36,364 bases of DNA from Methanosarcinales archaeon (lineage in GTDB: Archaea; Halobacteriota; Syntropharchaeia; Alkanophagales; Methanospirareceae). The position numbers and the translations under genes are program-made. This document shows, one piece after another, positions 23,301 through 31,728 of this stretch; within the stretch, counting starts at the first letter, position 1; each line of letters starts with the position of its first letter. The stretch spans positions 1 through 36,364 of the forward strand of contig JAUWPM010000008.1 in the NCBI GenBank assembly GCA_030611585.1. The letters run 5' to 3'. The notes under the pieces are model-generated. The model did not search any database. It saw only the letters and a list, made by a program, of their open reading frames with translations, and had not been told where the DNA came from.

Positions 23301-24122
23301 ATGACCACCACCACCACCACGACAACCACACTCAAACCCTTGATAGACGAGCCAGCGATCGTAGTCGAGAACGAACATAAAGCCTTGGTGATTGCAGACC
23401 TCCATCTGGGCATCGAAACGGAGTTCAGACAGAAGGGCATCAATATCGGCAGTCAAACGGAAAAGTTGTTAGAACGCGCGATAAAATGCGTAAAAGTCGC
23501 AGAACCCGATGTAATCATCCTATTGGGCGATGTAAAACACGCAGTGCCACAGATTTCGTTTACTGATAGAAAGGAAGTCCCGTTCTTCTTAGCACACCTC
23601 GCTGAGTATGCCCCGGTCTACATTGTAAAGGGGAACCACGACGGCTACATAGACAAACTGCTGCCAGAGGTTGCAGCGCCGCTATGGAAGCCAAAGCACG
23701 AAATAATCGTCAAAACGACAAAGGGTTTCCTGTTTGACCGCGTTGGATATACGCACGGGCATTCCTGGCCCTTACGAGATTTGTTCGCCGCACCGTATAT
23801 CCTGATTGGACACAACCATCCGCGAATACGGCTGATCAGTTCCAGCTCGCGTTACACAAGCATGAAACCCGTATGGATACGTGTGCAGTGCGATTACGAG
23901 GCGGTAAAGAAGCACTATCCAGAGCTGAAGCTGAGTAAACGGAATGCTCCATGGATAATAATCATGCCTGCGTTTAACGAACTCTGTGGCGGAGTCGCTT
24001 TTAACGCTGCGAAACGAGAGTTTCTGGGTCCCGTAGCCTCAAAGCTACTTCGCTTAGATACTATGGAAGTCTACCTGCTGGATGGTACGTACATAGGGAA
24101 AGTGTGCGATTTGGGAGAATAA
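23301..24122 (+). CDS. ICC-like metallophosphoesterase (COG1407)
   Basis: 273 residues with all metal-binding motifs of calcineurin-like phosphoesterases: IADLHLGIE (D33, H35), ILLGDVKHA, IVKGNHDGY, GYTHGHSW and IGHNHPRI. These fit the COG1407 group found beside DNA ligase or helicase genes in bacteria and widespread in archaea; the physiological substrate is not known. The N-terminus is a run of nine Thr encoded by ACC/ACG/ACA repeats directly after the ATG. These are not conserved in the family, so an unseen start or a microsatellite expansion are both possible. The 3' end faces fqoF, whose stop is one base away on the other strand. Confidence 0.88.
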   Translation: MTTTTTTTTTLKPLIDEPAIVVENEHKALVIADLHLGIETEFRQKGINIGSQTEKLLERAIKCVKVAEPDVIILLGDVKHAVPQISFTDRKEVPFFLAHLAEYAPVYIVKGNHDGYIDKLLPEVAAPLWKPKHEIIVKTTKGFLFDRVGYTHGHSWPLRDLFAAPYILIGHNHPRIRLISSSSRYTSMKPVWIRVQCDYEAVKKHYPELKLSKRNAPWIIIMPAFNELCGGVAFNAAKREFLGPVASKLLRLDTMEVYLLDGTYIGKVCDLGE

Positions 24123-24123
24123 A

Positions 24124-25170
24124 TCACAATTGAATATTCTTTTCCCGCTCCTTCTTATGGTTAATAAGGAAGTCCAGCTCCTCCACCTTGCCTTCACCGA
24201 CCTCCGCATTACCCATCTTCTTGATGTAATCCCAAACCTCCTTCCCGGTCTCTGTCCTCACCACGGTCGTTGAAAAGCCCGCGGCACTGCCCACACTCCC
24301 GACACTCACGTCGCTTTCCACCGCGGTAAAATCAGTGCACCTACTGCAGCCGCTGGGCAGTATATCATCAAGTTTTGCCACCTTGAATTTCACTTCCTTA
24401 TCGGTCATCGTGGCGACGAACTTGCCCTTTATAATGTCAGTCTTAATAAGCTTCGAGAAATCAACGCCCTTCCCTATCAGGTATTTCGAAACTTCCGCGT
24501 AATGATAATTTTCAGTGCAGAACAAGCCCACCACGAGCTTCACCTTCTCCTTGAAAATAGGGAACTCTTCCTGCAGTTTCCTCACTCCTGAGACCATACA
24601 GGGCGTGCCCACCACGCCCACACCCTTCTTCGTGAACGTCACCGCTTTCTTCAACTCAGGAAGTATATCCGCAAAGACGTATTTCGTTCCGCCTAACGGC
24701 AGCTTTTCAAGCTGCTCCTTTCCACGAACATGAAACACACTCGTTCTCCATTGCTCATCGCGGTCAACGAATATGCCCCGATCTATCAGACCCATGTCCA
24801 TCGCGGAAAAGATGAATTCCGTTCCCATTGCACCATCTTGCCCTTTAAATCGCTTCGACTGTCCCGCCGTGAACTCTATGTAATCTCCCAAACCGCTCTT
24901 GGGCTTGTAATCGTACCGTGGGCACACCCGTACACAGGCGCCACAATCAAGGCATTTATCCTCAAAATCCGGAAAATCTACTACGTCCTCTTCGTTTACC
25001 AATAACCCACCAGGACATATAGATACGCAGGTCAAACACCGGCTGCATAACTGCGTATCAATAACCATCGCCTTCAGATTCTCAAAGAACAATCTATCTT
25101 TCAGCTTCTTCTCCGGGATCTTTACTTCCCATTCTGCTTCTCCCACTTTTGTCTCTGCCGCCATCTTCAT
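24124..25170 (-). CDS. fqoF: F420H2 dehydrogenase subunit F (F420H2-oxidising)
   Basis: 348-residue cytoplasmic electron-input subunit: oxidises F420H2 using FAD and passes electrons through its Fe-S clusters to the membrane complex. Two 4Fe-4S motifs are present, C42/C45/C48/C52 (CSRCLTCVSICPGG) and C73/C76/C79/C83 (CLDCGACVRVCP). An FrhB-type domain follows, with GTEFIFSAMDMGLID, VGVVGTPCMVSGVRKLQ and LVVGLFCTENYHY, plus the later SGCSRCTDF cysteines. It is the last gene of the fqo operon, 3 bases after fqoI. Having F in the operon is the arrangement I recall for Archaeoglobus Fqo; in Methanosarcina fpoF lies elsewhere. A free-standing ferredoxin/F420 oxidoreductase is the alternative, but operon position favours FqoF. 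Confidence 0.93.
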   Translation of the reverse strand: MKMAAETKVGEAEWEVKIPEKKLKDRLFFENLKAMVIDTQLCSRCLTCVSICPGGLLVNEEDVVDFPDFEDKCLDCGACVRVCPRYDYKPKSGLGDYIEFTAGQSKRFKGQDGAMGTEFIFSAMDMGLIDRGIFVDRDEQWRTSVFHVRGKEQLEKLPLGGTKYVFADILPELKKAVTFTKKGVGVVGTPCMVSGVRKLQEEFPIFKEKVKLVVGLFCTENYHYAEVSKYLIGKGVDFSKLIKTDIIKGKFVATMTDKEVKFKVAKLDDILPSGCSRCTDFTAVESDVSVGSVGSAAGFSTTVVRTETGKEVWDYIKKMGNAEVGEGKVEELDFLINHKKEREKNIQL

Positions 25171-25173
25171 TCT

Positions 25174-25923
25174 TCACTTCCTAACCCTAACAAGCCTTAA
25201 AATTTGCATTGAGCATTCCTTAACGCACAAGCCACAGCCCGTGCACTTCTCAGCGTCTATCGCCATCTTCACGGTCATCGTCGCCTCTTCTACGACCGAA
25301 GAAGCCGCTCCACTTTCGCACACCCGCTCGCAGATCTTACAAGCAAGACAGCTCCCCCGGTCTACGCACTGGCTCACCATCGGGATCTCTACCGGCGGTA
25401 CGGCTTCAACAAAAAGCCCATCCCTTTCCTTCTTCCTCTTTAAATGCAAATCCGTTTCGTCTATCACGTATTCCACCGACTTCTTATCCTCGCGAATTAT
25501 CTCCGGCGGTTCGATCATCTCCTCTGTTGACGTGAACATCTCATCCACGTCTTTATACGCTACGTCGTGGATCTTCGTTGTCCTTAACGCACCACCAGAG
25601 CACGAGTCAATGCAGAAATGACAGAAGATGCACTTACCATAATCTATCGTGGGATAATACCTGTTATTTGGAGCTTCCTTCATCCGAATCGCATTCGCGG
25701 GACATACAAAAGAGCAATTGAAACAACTTATGCACTTATCCGGATCAAACAGGATATATCCCCTGAAATTATCCGGCATCTTCTTCTTTTCTCTCGGATA
25801 AAGCACCGTCGCTGTGTGTGGGTATACGGATTCCTCCATTGCCGTCCCTATGGCATACGCATGCGTCTTTATTTTATCACTTAAATTATATTCTGGAGCT
25901 ACAACTTTCTTCATTCCGCTCAT
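25174..25923 (-). CDS. fqoI: F420H2 dehydrogenase subunit I with two extra [4Fe-4S] motifs
   Basis: 249-residue Fe-S subunit of the peripheral arm. Residues 55-115 are NuoI/FpoI-like with two motifs: C64/C67/C70/C74 (CISCFNCSFVCP) and C98/C101/C104/C108 (CIFCHFCIDSC). After a linker of about 70 residues, a second ferredoxin-like unit has C192/C195/C198/C202 (CLACKICERVC) and C227/C230/C233/C237 (CTGCGLCVKEC). Ordinary NuoI/FpoI has only the first pair. The start at 25923 is chosen for its ATGA overlap with the fqoH stop; an upstream frame to 25989 would run into fqoH. The extra clusters could extend the wire toward FqoF or accept electrons from another donor. Confidence 0.9.
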   Translation of the reverse strand: MSGMKKVVAPEYNLSDKIKTHAYAIGTAMEESVYPHTATVLYPREKKKMPDNFRGYILFDPDKCISCFNCSFVCPANAIRMKEAPNNRYYPTIDYGKCIFCHFCIDSCSGGALRTTKIHDVAYKDVDEMFTSTEEMIEPPEIIREDKKSVEYVIDETDLHLKRKKERDGLFVEAVPPVEIPMVSQCVDRGSCLACKICERVCESGAASSVVEEATMTVKMAIDAEKCTGCGLCVKECSMQILRLVRVRK

Positions 25924-27011
25924 ATCACCGCCACCTCCACTAATGATACTGCAAGAGCAATTAAAGCCATAATGAGCATTGGAGACCATCCTATTTTTAA
26001 CCCCTGATCAAGCCTATACCTCGGATATATCGTACGAAGCACGAACAAAGTGGTCATCACAAAATAAGTCTTTAATATGAACCAAAAGGCGCCGGATAAG
26101 TCGCCGAGATACGGAATTGCAGGCCCCGCCCCACCTCCAAGGAATAAAACGGTCATAAGTCCACTTATAATGTACCCCTTCTCGTAGCATAATACGTAGA
26201 TAAGCCCGAATGCAATTCCCGAATACTCTACATGTGGTCCCGCACATAACTCTTGGTCTGATTCCGCTATCTCAAACGGCATTCTCGAGGTCGCCATTGC
26301 AGCCGCGATAAAAAACGTAAGTGCCGCGATAGGATTGAGAATTATCCCTGGTATACATTGCTCACTCGCCATCAATGTTAGGTCGGAGGTTTTATATAAG
26401 ATAATCATTGCGAGAGCTGCTATGATGAACGGGACCTCTTCGGCAAAATACACGAACGCCTCTCTAACAGTGCCTATGTAAGCAAATCTGCTGTTAGATG
26501 CCCAACCAAGGCCCATAACAAACAACGGGAATAGACATAGCAATAGAAGTACTATCTGCAGCCCATACGGGGTTTTTATTGCCACGATATTTCCCGCCGG
26601 GATGAACAGCAACGGCAGAAGGAAAGCTATAAAAGTGAGGAATGGGAACTGCAGGAAATACCGCTTATGTGCGTCCTTATGCACGATCACCTCCTGGAAT
26701 AGGAATCTCAGTGTGTCCGCAAGTATCTGGATTACCCCTCCCAACCACCATACTATCTCGTGTGGTCCTACTCGCCACTGTATCCTCGCACAGAGTTTCC
26801 GCTCTATCCACGGGAAGAATAGGAGTGAAACGCCGCCAACCGTGAGCCCCGGACAAATTACGATTGCGAAAAACGGCTTCCATAAGACCAATGCAATCAT
26901 ATATCCCATCATGGGAATTCCCTGCAACATGTCCAGCATCGGCTCTATAAGTGGTATGCTCACCTGATTGCTCAGCATTGTGTTCATCAGTCCATTTATC
27001 ATTTCCATCAT
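25920..27011 (-). CDS. fqoH: F420H2 dehydrogenase membrane subunit H
   Basis: 363-residue NuoH-like membrane subunit that forms much of the quinone-type carrier site and links the Fe-S arm to the pump arm. Motifs: FPWIERKLCARIQWRVGPHEI (the family's ERK...RxGP loop), LGWASNSRFAYIGTVREA, and EVPFIIAALAMI with the conserved Glu. The loop MPFEIAESDQELCAGPHVEYSG matches the family's PFD.PE.E.EL..G...EYSG. ATG 27011 is chosen because GGTGAT is 4 bases before it; GTG 27020 overlaps that site. The stop overlaps fqoI by 4 bases. Confidence 0.95.
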   Translation of the reverse strand: MMEMINGLMNTMLSNQVSIPLIEPMLDMLQGIPMMGYMIALVLWKPFFAIVICPGLTVGGVSLLFFPWIERKLCARIQWRVGPHEIVWWLGGVIQILADTLRFLFQEVIVHKDAHKRYFLQFPFLTFIAFLLPLLFIPAGNIVAIKTPYGLQIVLLLLCLFPLFVMGLGWASNSRFAYIGTVREAFVYFAEEVPFIIAALAMIILYKTSDLTLMASEQCIPGIILNPIAALTFFIAAAMATSRMPFEIAESDQELCAGPHVEYSGIAFGLIYVLCYEKGYIISGLMTVLFLGGGAGPAIPYLGDLSGAFWFILKTYFVMTTLFVLRTIYPRYRLDQGLKIGWSPMLIMALIALAVSLVEVAVI

Positions 27012-27020
27012 TTTTATCAC

Positions 27021-29381
27021 CTATCTATCCGCTTCTGGTGGGAAGTACCCGAAACTTGCGTAAACCGTCCAGAAATCCGCTACTCTTCCTCCTTTTGACG
27101 CTTCTATTATCCCTCTCAGATTCATCCAGCACGGCGTTATGACCCTCACACGATACGGGACATTCGATTCACCATCGCTTATAATCGAGTACAGAACAGT
27201 GCCCCTTGCTGACTCGGTAACGGAAGTCCACTCGCCTTTGGGAAGAACCAGATTGCCATAGACATTGTACAAGTATCCCTTTATATCGCCAGAAGCTTCT
27301 TTGTAATCACCGAGGATTTCTTCGCTTATTACGTTACCTCTTGGCATCTCTCTCACCGCGTCTACCGCCTGCTTCACGATACGCACACTTTGCTTTATCT
27401 CCTCTAACCTGCCGAAAATCCTCCCGAGACAGTCTCCGGCATCGCCCGTCGTTGCTTCCCAATCAAGCTTGTCGTAAACTTCGTACGGTGCTACTTTCCT
27501 GACGTCGTATTCAACCCCCGATGCCCTTAGGAAAGGACCTACAATTCCAAATTTTATTGCCTCTTCCCTCGTCAGGACGCCAACATCCTTCATTCTTGAT
27601 ATAAGCACCGGATTGTTTACGAAAATATTCTCAAACTTCTTCAGTCTTTTATTAATGGCGGTAGTAAAGTTTCGCGTAAGGTCAAGAACGTCATCGGGGA
27701 TATCTCGTCTTATTCCCCCCGGGATTATAAAAGAGGGTGTGCATCTCGAACCGGTCATTCTCACTATCAATTCGAGAACCATCTCCCGTATCGCAAATGA
27801 ATACATGAATCCACTTGAATGCCCCATGAATAGCGGGAATATGCCCATATCATAGAAGAAAGCCCCTATCCTCGATAGTTCCGCCATTATCGTCCTCATA
27901 TATTTCGCTCTCTCCGGAACTTCGGTACCAAGCGCATCCTCTATCGCACGGACGTATCCGAGGTTCATATTTATGCAATCGGTTATATTCGGCCTCTCAG
28001 CGAGAGGTATATTCTGGATGTATAGCCTATTCTCAGCGAGCTTCTCTATTCCCCTGTGGACGTATCCCGGGTCGGGAATGACATCCACAATGACGTCGCC
28101 TTTCATTCGCATTACCCACCTGAGATGCCCACTACCAGCGTGATGCGGACCTATAAAAGCAACGAACTCATCATTCTTCTCCGCCTCTTCTACAACATCC
28201 TCATAAGCGGGCATCTTAAGATACTCCTCTTCAGAGACTGAGGATGGATGAGGGATATACTGGGGTGGGTCAATTGGAGGCGTAAGTGGGACTCCCTCCT
28301 CTATGACATATCGCTCCTCTTCGATTTTGAAATCCTTCCTTAGTGGAGTCTCAGGAGTATCGGGAGCCAATAAGAACTTACCTTTCATTCCCTCATTACC
28401 TTCAAATCGCACGCCAAAGAAATCGTGCATCTCTCTTTCCGAATAATTCGCACTCTCCCAGAGCGATGTAAGGCTTGGGAATTCTGGCTCTGCTTCTCTT
28501 CTTATTTCCGTGAATACAGTTGTAATAACTGGCATCAGCTCATCAACGCTATAACTTGAAACCATATACTCCACAATATACTTCCGTTCGTGTGGTACGT
28601 CTATCACATTCACGTTCTTCACGTGGTCCATCTTCATTATGTCACTGAGCCTCTGTGCCACATCCATAAACTTCTCTTGCGTTGCCCTTATGGCTATACG
28701 GTTCGTATCGGTAATCGTTATGGACTCATAAAGACCTTCCAGTTCTCTTTTGAGACGCCCTTTTAACTCATTTCCAAAAGCCCAATCCACCGATTTTTTA
28801 ACGTCTATTTTAACTTCTGGTGTTGGAGCAAGTAGCTTTGGAGTAGTAGGCACCATTCGCTCTTCCAACTCGCCTCCAGAAGGCAGTTCTACTTTCTTGA
28901 ACTTTATGGTCGTTATATCTTTTCCGTCTATCTTCTCCTGAATCGCTCTTACACCACGTATGAGCCCCTCTGGCGTTATCGGACACCCGGGGATAAAGAA
29001 ATCCACCGGCACTATCTTCCAGGGATAAGTTACGTTATAGCTGTTCCAGAATATCCCACCTCGCTGACCGCAGGCACCGATAACATTCACGAATCTCGGC
29101 TCCGGCATCTGCTCCCATACAATTCTCAGTGCCCGCGCCATCTTCCTCGTTATCGTGCCCTCAACGATGATGAAATTCGTCTGCCTCGAGATACCCATGT
29201 TTAAGGTGCCCAATCTCTCCATATCAAAACCGCATGCACCAGCATGCGCCAGTTCAACACCACAACAAGAAGTAAGGAAATGGCATGGCCACAGGCTCCA
29301 CTTCGTCCCCCATCGCCTCAACGGTGAAAGTATTCCCGAATGGACATTGCGTATATTCCGGTCCTTCTCTTCTTCTTCCAT
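27021..29381 (-). CDS. fqoBCD: Fused F420H2 dehydrogenase subunits B, C and D
   Basis: 786 residues in one continuous frame. Residues 1 to about 190 are NuoB/FpoB-like with four cluster-N2 ligands C39 and C40 (TSCCGVEL), C104 (GACGQRGG) and C133 (PGCPITPEG). About 210-390 is the 30-kDa NuoC-like part (NVIDVPHERKYIVEYMVSS, SLWESANYSEREMHDFFGV, PLRKDF). About 395-786 is the 49-kDa NuoD-like part: FIGPHHAGSGHLRW at the N-terminal hairpin that reaches the quinone site, DPGYVHRGIEKLAE, RAKYMRTIMAELSRI, and GDCLGR. In most complexes these are three proteins, or BC or CD fusions. No internal stop or restart is visible. It starts 52 bases after the Yip1-like gene, and a weak TATA-like GTTAAATATC near 29423 could be an internal promoter. 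Confidence 0.93.
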   Translation of the reverse strand: MEEEEKDRNIRNVHSGILSPLRRWGTKWSLWPCHFLTSCCGVELAHAGACGFDMERLGTLNMGISRQTNFIIVEGTITRKMARALRIVWEQMPEPRFVNVIGACGQRGGIFWNSYNVTYPWKIVPVDFFIPGCPITPEGLIRGVRAIQEKIDGKDITTIKFKKVELPSGGELEERMVPTTPKLLAPTPEVKIDVKKSVDWAFGNELKGRLKRELEGLYESITITDTNRIAIRATQEKFMDVAQRLSDIMKMDHVKNVNVIDVPHERKYIVEYMVSSYSVDELMPVITTVFTEIRREAEPEFPSLTSLWESANYSEREMHDFFGVRFEGNEGMKGKFLLAPDTPETPLRKDFKIEEERYVIEEGVPLTPPIDPPQYIPHPSSVSEEEYLKMPAYEDVVEEAEKNDEFVAFIGPHHAGSGHLRWVMRMKGDVIVDVIPDPGYVHRGIEKLAENRLYIQNIPLAERPNITDCINMNLGYVRAIEDALGTEVPERAKYMRTIMAELSRIGAFFYDMGIFPLFMGHSSGFMYSFAIREMVLELIVRMTGSRCTPSFIIPGGIRRDIPDDVLDLTRNFTTAINKRLKKFENIFVNNPVLISRMKDVGVLTREEAIKFGIVGPFLRASGVEYDVRKVAPYEVYDKLDWEATTGDAGDCLGRIFGRLEEIKQSVRIVKQAVDAVREMPRGNVISEEILGDYKEASGDIKGYLYNVYGNLVLPKGEWTSVTESARGTVLYSIISDGESNVPYRVRVITPCWMNLRGIIEASKGGRVADFWTVYASFGYFPPEADR

Positions 29382-29433
29382 CTTCTTTTACTTTACACTT
29401 CCTCTTTTCTCTCTCTTTGATATTTAACCTTTT

Positions 29434-30072
29434 CTAAATTTTTATAGCATAGGAGAATGAGTATGCACCCTCAAGCATCGAAAGGACAAATACGGCAGCT
29501 ATTGCGCCCATGATGACCATTGGTACGCCCAAAGCGAAAATAAGTGCGAGGAGTGTCCTTCCCGAATACATCTCCTGAAGTTCGATTAAACCGTTAGGTA
29601 TCAGGAGAATAGCCCATATCGCCCCAATAATATTCAGACCGGGAATCCACCCGAATATGAGGAACGGTGTCGAGCTGTACATCAAAGCCTTTATTGTCTG
29701 TGTCAATCCTTTTCTACCGCCAAATGCGTACGCCCAGATATGAAACCAGATGCCAAGAATGAGTATCCCAATGCTTCCACCTATAAGCGCACCTATAAAA
29801 AGCCCCCCTCCGAGCGTTAGGATATTAAACTGACCGAGTATGGTTAGCAAAAGCCCGACAGGACAAACTTCGGGCAGCATACCACTTATATCTGTTAAAA
29901 TGCCCAGCACCATCGAATTTGTCAAAATCGCAGCGGTTACTATCGCAAACAGAACTGAGAAAATCACTAATAGAGGGACATAATATTTAAGAGCATCGCT
30001 AAACGTCTCCCCCTTAGACGCCCTAAAGGTTACCGACGGGCTGAGCATGAATCCCTCTATTCTTTCCCACAT
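29434..30072 (-). CDS. Yip1-domain membrane protein within the fqo operon
   Basis: 212-residue protein with about five membrane spans. The start MWERIEGFMLSPSVTF, followed by SDALKYYVPLLVIFSVLFA and the later TIKALMYSSTPFLIFGWIPGL, is the layout of archaeal Yip1-family proteins. ATG 30072 is preferred over GTG 30093 because the family begins at MWE and GGAGAG lies 9 bases before it. It sits between fqoA and fqoBCD on the same strand with short gaps, so it is probably cotranscribed with them. It is not a standard subunit of complex I-like enzymes. Assembly factor, accessory subunit (in the way FpoO is specific to some complexes) or chance passenger are all possible. Confidence 0.75.
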   Translation of the reverse strand: MWERIEGFMLSPSVTFRASKGETFSDALKYYVPLLVIFSVLFAIVTAAILTNSMVLGILTDISGMLPEVCPVGLLLTILGQFNILTLGGGLFIGALIGGSIGILILGIWFHIWAYAFGGRKGLTQTIKALMYSSTPFLIFGWIPGLNIIGAIWAILLIPNGLIELQEMYSGRTLLALIFALGVPMVIMGAIAAVFVLSMLEGAYSFSYAIKI

Positions 30073-30089
30073 CTTAGTTTCTCTCCTCT

Positions 30090-30464
30090 TCACTCCTTAG
30101 ACTTAGAAATAGGTCTATACGCCATCTCAACTGACATCTTGTAGCCCACGTAAATTGCGGGCAGTAGTAGTAAAAGTGCCAGTAGTAAAACAATGTAGTA
30201 ATTAACCGCGGGATACGCAGCGAATAATAAGAGAATAACAAGGATTGGTTCCGCAGCCATGAACATGAACATGAACCCTAAATATTGCATTGGCAGCGTA
30301 TACTTGGGATACCTTATTGGAAGATTACCCGCTTCCCATCTCGATTGTTTCACATCGGAGGGATAGTATCTCGGAAGGATTGCCGAAAGCCAAAGGAGGG
30401 CTATATCCATAACTATGCAAACAAGGAGTACAAAACCTATTATCAGTGCATTCTCTATCATCAT
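30090..30464 (-). CDS. fqoA: F420H2 dehydrogenase membrane subunit A
   Basis: 124-residue NuoA-like subunit with three membrane spans. The conserved loop is SRWEAGNLPIRYPKYTLPMQY, where bacterial NuoA has YECG...P, and the following helix has FMFMAAEPILVILLLF with the buried acidic residue. The loop cysteine of NuoA is Ala here. It lies 10 bases after fqoN and before the Yip1-like gene. Confidence 0.88.
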   Translation of the reverse strand: MMIENALIIGFVLLVCIVMDIALLWLSAILPRYYPSDVKQSRWEAGNLPIRYPKYTLPMQYLGFMFMFMAAEPILVILLLFAAYPAVNYYIVLLLALLLLLPAIYVGYKMSVEMAYRPISKSKE

Positions 30465-30474
30465 CTTCTTTTTT

Positions 30475-31728
30475 TCACACCCCTATTGCGAGCCCCATAT
30501 TTTGAACAAGTATTTTAACACCCTCTACAAACCAGTTAGGCGGGACGATAGTAACTAACGTTATCACTACCACTGCGATACAGACGAAGTTTGCGATATT
30601 CGCCTTCCAGCCGATGCCGAGCTCTCTCGCAAGTCTTGTATAATAAGGAACGGATATTGCCGAGTTTATAACTAAAATAACCGCAAGCCAGATATATCCA
30701 ACTTCGACTAAAGAGAGGATGATGAATAATTTACCCCAGAAACCAAGCAGTGGTGGAACACCGATGAAAGAGAACGCAAGGATGTACATCAATGGGGAAT
30801 ACGCGCCTTTTCCCTTTATCGCATTGAAGAATCCTATCTTACCCGCGGCATTCGAGAATAGCATGAGCAATCCACCGGTCAATGCAACGCAGATAAATTC
30901 CGGGTTGGCAATGGCAACAATACACGATAAAACGTAGCCCATATTCGCAACGGTCGAATATCCCAGGACTCGCCCGTGCTCTTTCGCTGTTAAAGCGCCT
31001 ATATTCCCTGTGAACATGGAGATACCAGCGAGTATCGCAGTGAATAACGTAATCGTCTCCGTTAGCGGGCATGAAGTAGAGATGAGTATTTTTATTGCAG
31101 CAATAAACGGTAGGATCTTCGCCATTGACCCAATAATGGATATTGGTATCGGGTCTGCACTCGCGAAAACGTCGGGGACCCACACGTGCAGGGGGGCAAC
31201 GCCCACTTCAAGCGCTAAACCGAGTATGAGCATTACGTATCCGATTATATACATAGACTCTATCTCCGCAGCCAGAATGATCGCACCTATCATGAACAGA
31301 ACGGTGGCGAAGACCATGAACACGATATATTTTACGCCGAGTTCCACATTCGCACCGCCTTCCCGGATCATCACCAAAACGTAGGTCGGCACAGAAACGA
31401 GAACAAGAGAAGCTAAAACTAAAGAGAGGTCGCTCGTGTTGAAGATATACATCGTTGCGAGCGCCATCAAACCCACAAGCCCGTAGTCCACACCCTTTAT
31501 TTCGCTTTTTATCGCTTCAAGCGAGACGAGGTTGATAATGCCTATTGCGAAGATAAAAGAGCCGTAGTAAGTAGAGCGACAAGCTAAAAGCCCGAGTATA
31601 AGCGCAACTATCGCCGTATAAAACCCTAATTTAGAGTGTTTAAATGATAAGATAGAGCCGAGTACTAAGATTACAAGAGCCGCGAGCATTAGCCACAGTT
31701 CACTCACGCCCACTCCTACTCCGATCAT
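30475..31728 (-). CDS. fqoN: F420H2 dehydrogenase antiporter-like subunit N
   Basis: 417-residue ion-pump subunit of the NuoN/Mrp-antiporter family with about 13 membrane spans. Segments GVAPLHVWVPDVFASADPIPIS and IGSMAKILPFIAAI hold the conserved HxWxPD loop and a membrane Lys. AKEHGRVLGYSTVANMGYVLS and FIGVPPLLGFWGKLFII are also family-typical. The start overlaps the fqoL stop by 4 bases. Confidence 0.93.
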   Translation of the reverse strand: MIGVGVGVSELWLMLAALVILVLGSILSFKHSKLGFYTAIVALILGLLACRSTYYGSFIFAIGIINLVSLEAIKSEIKGVDYGLVGLMALATMYIFNTSDLSLVLASLVLVSVPTYVLVMIREGGANVELGVKYIVFMVFATVLFMIGAIILAAEIESMYIIGYVMLILGLALEVGVAPLHVWVPDVFASADPIPISIIGSMAKILPFIAAIKILISTSCPLTETITLFTAILAGISMFTGNIGALTAKEHGRVLGYSTVANMGYVLSCIVAIANPEFICVALTGGLLMLFSNAAGKIGFFNAIKGKGAYSPLMYILAFSFIGVPPLLGFWGKLFIILSLVEVGYIWLAVILVINSAISVPYYTRLARELGIGWKANIANFVCIAVVVITLVTIVPPNWFVEGVKILVQNMGLAIGV

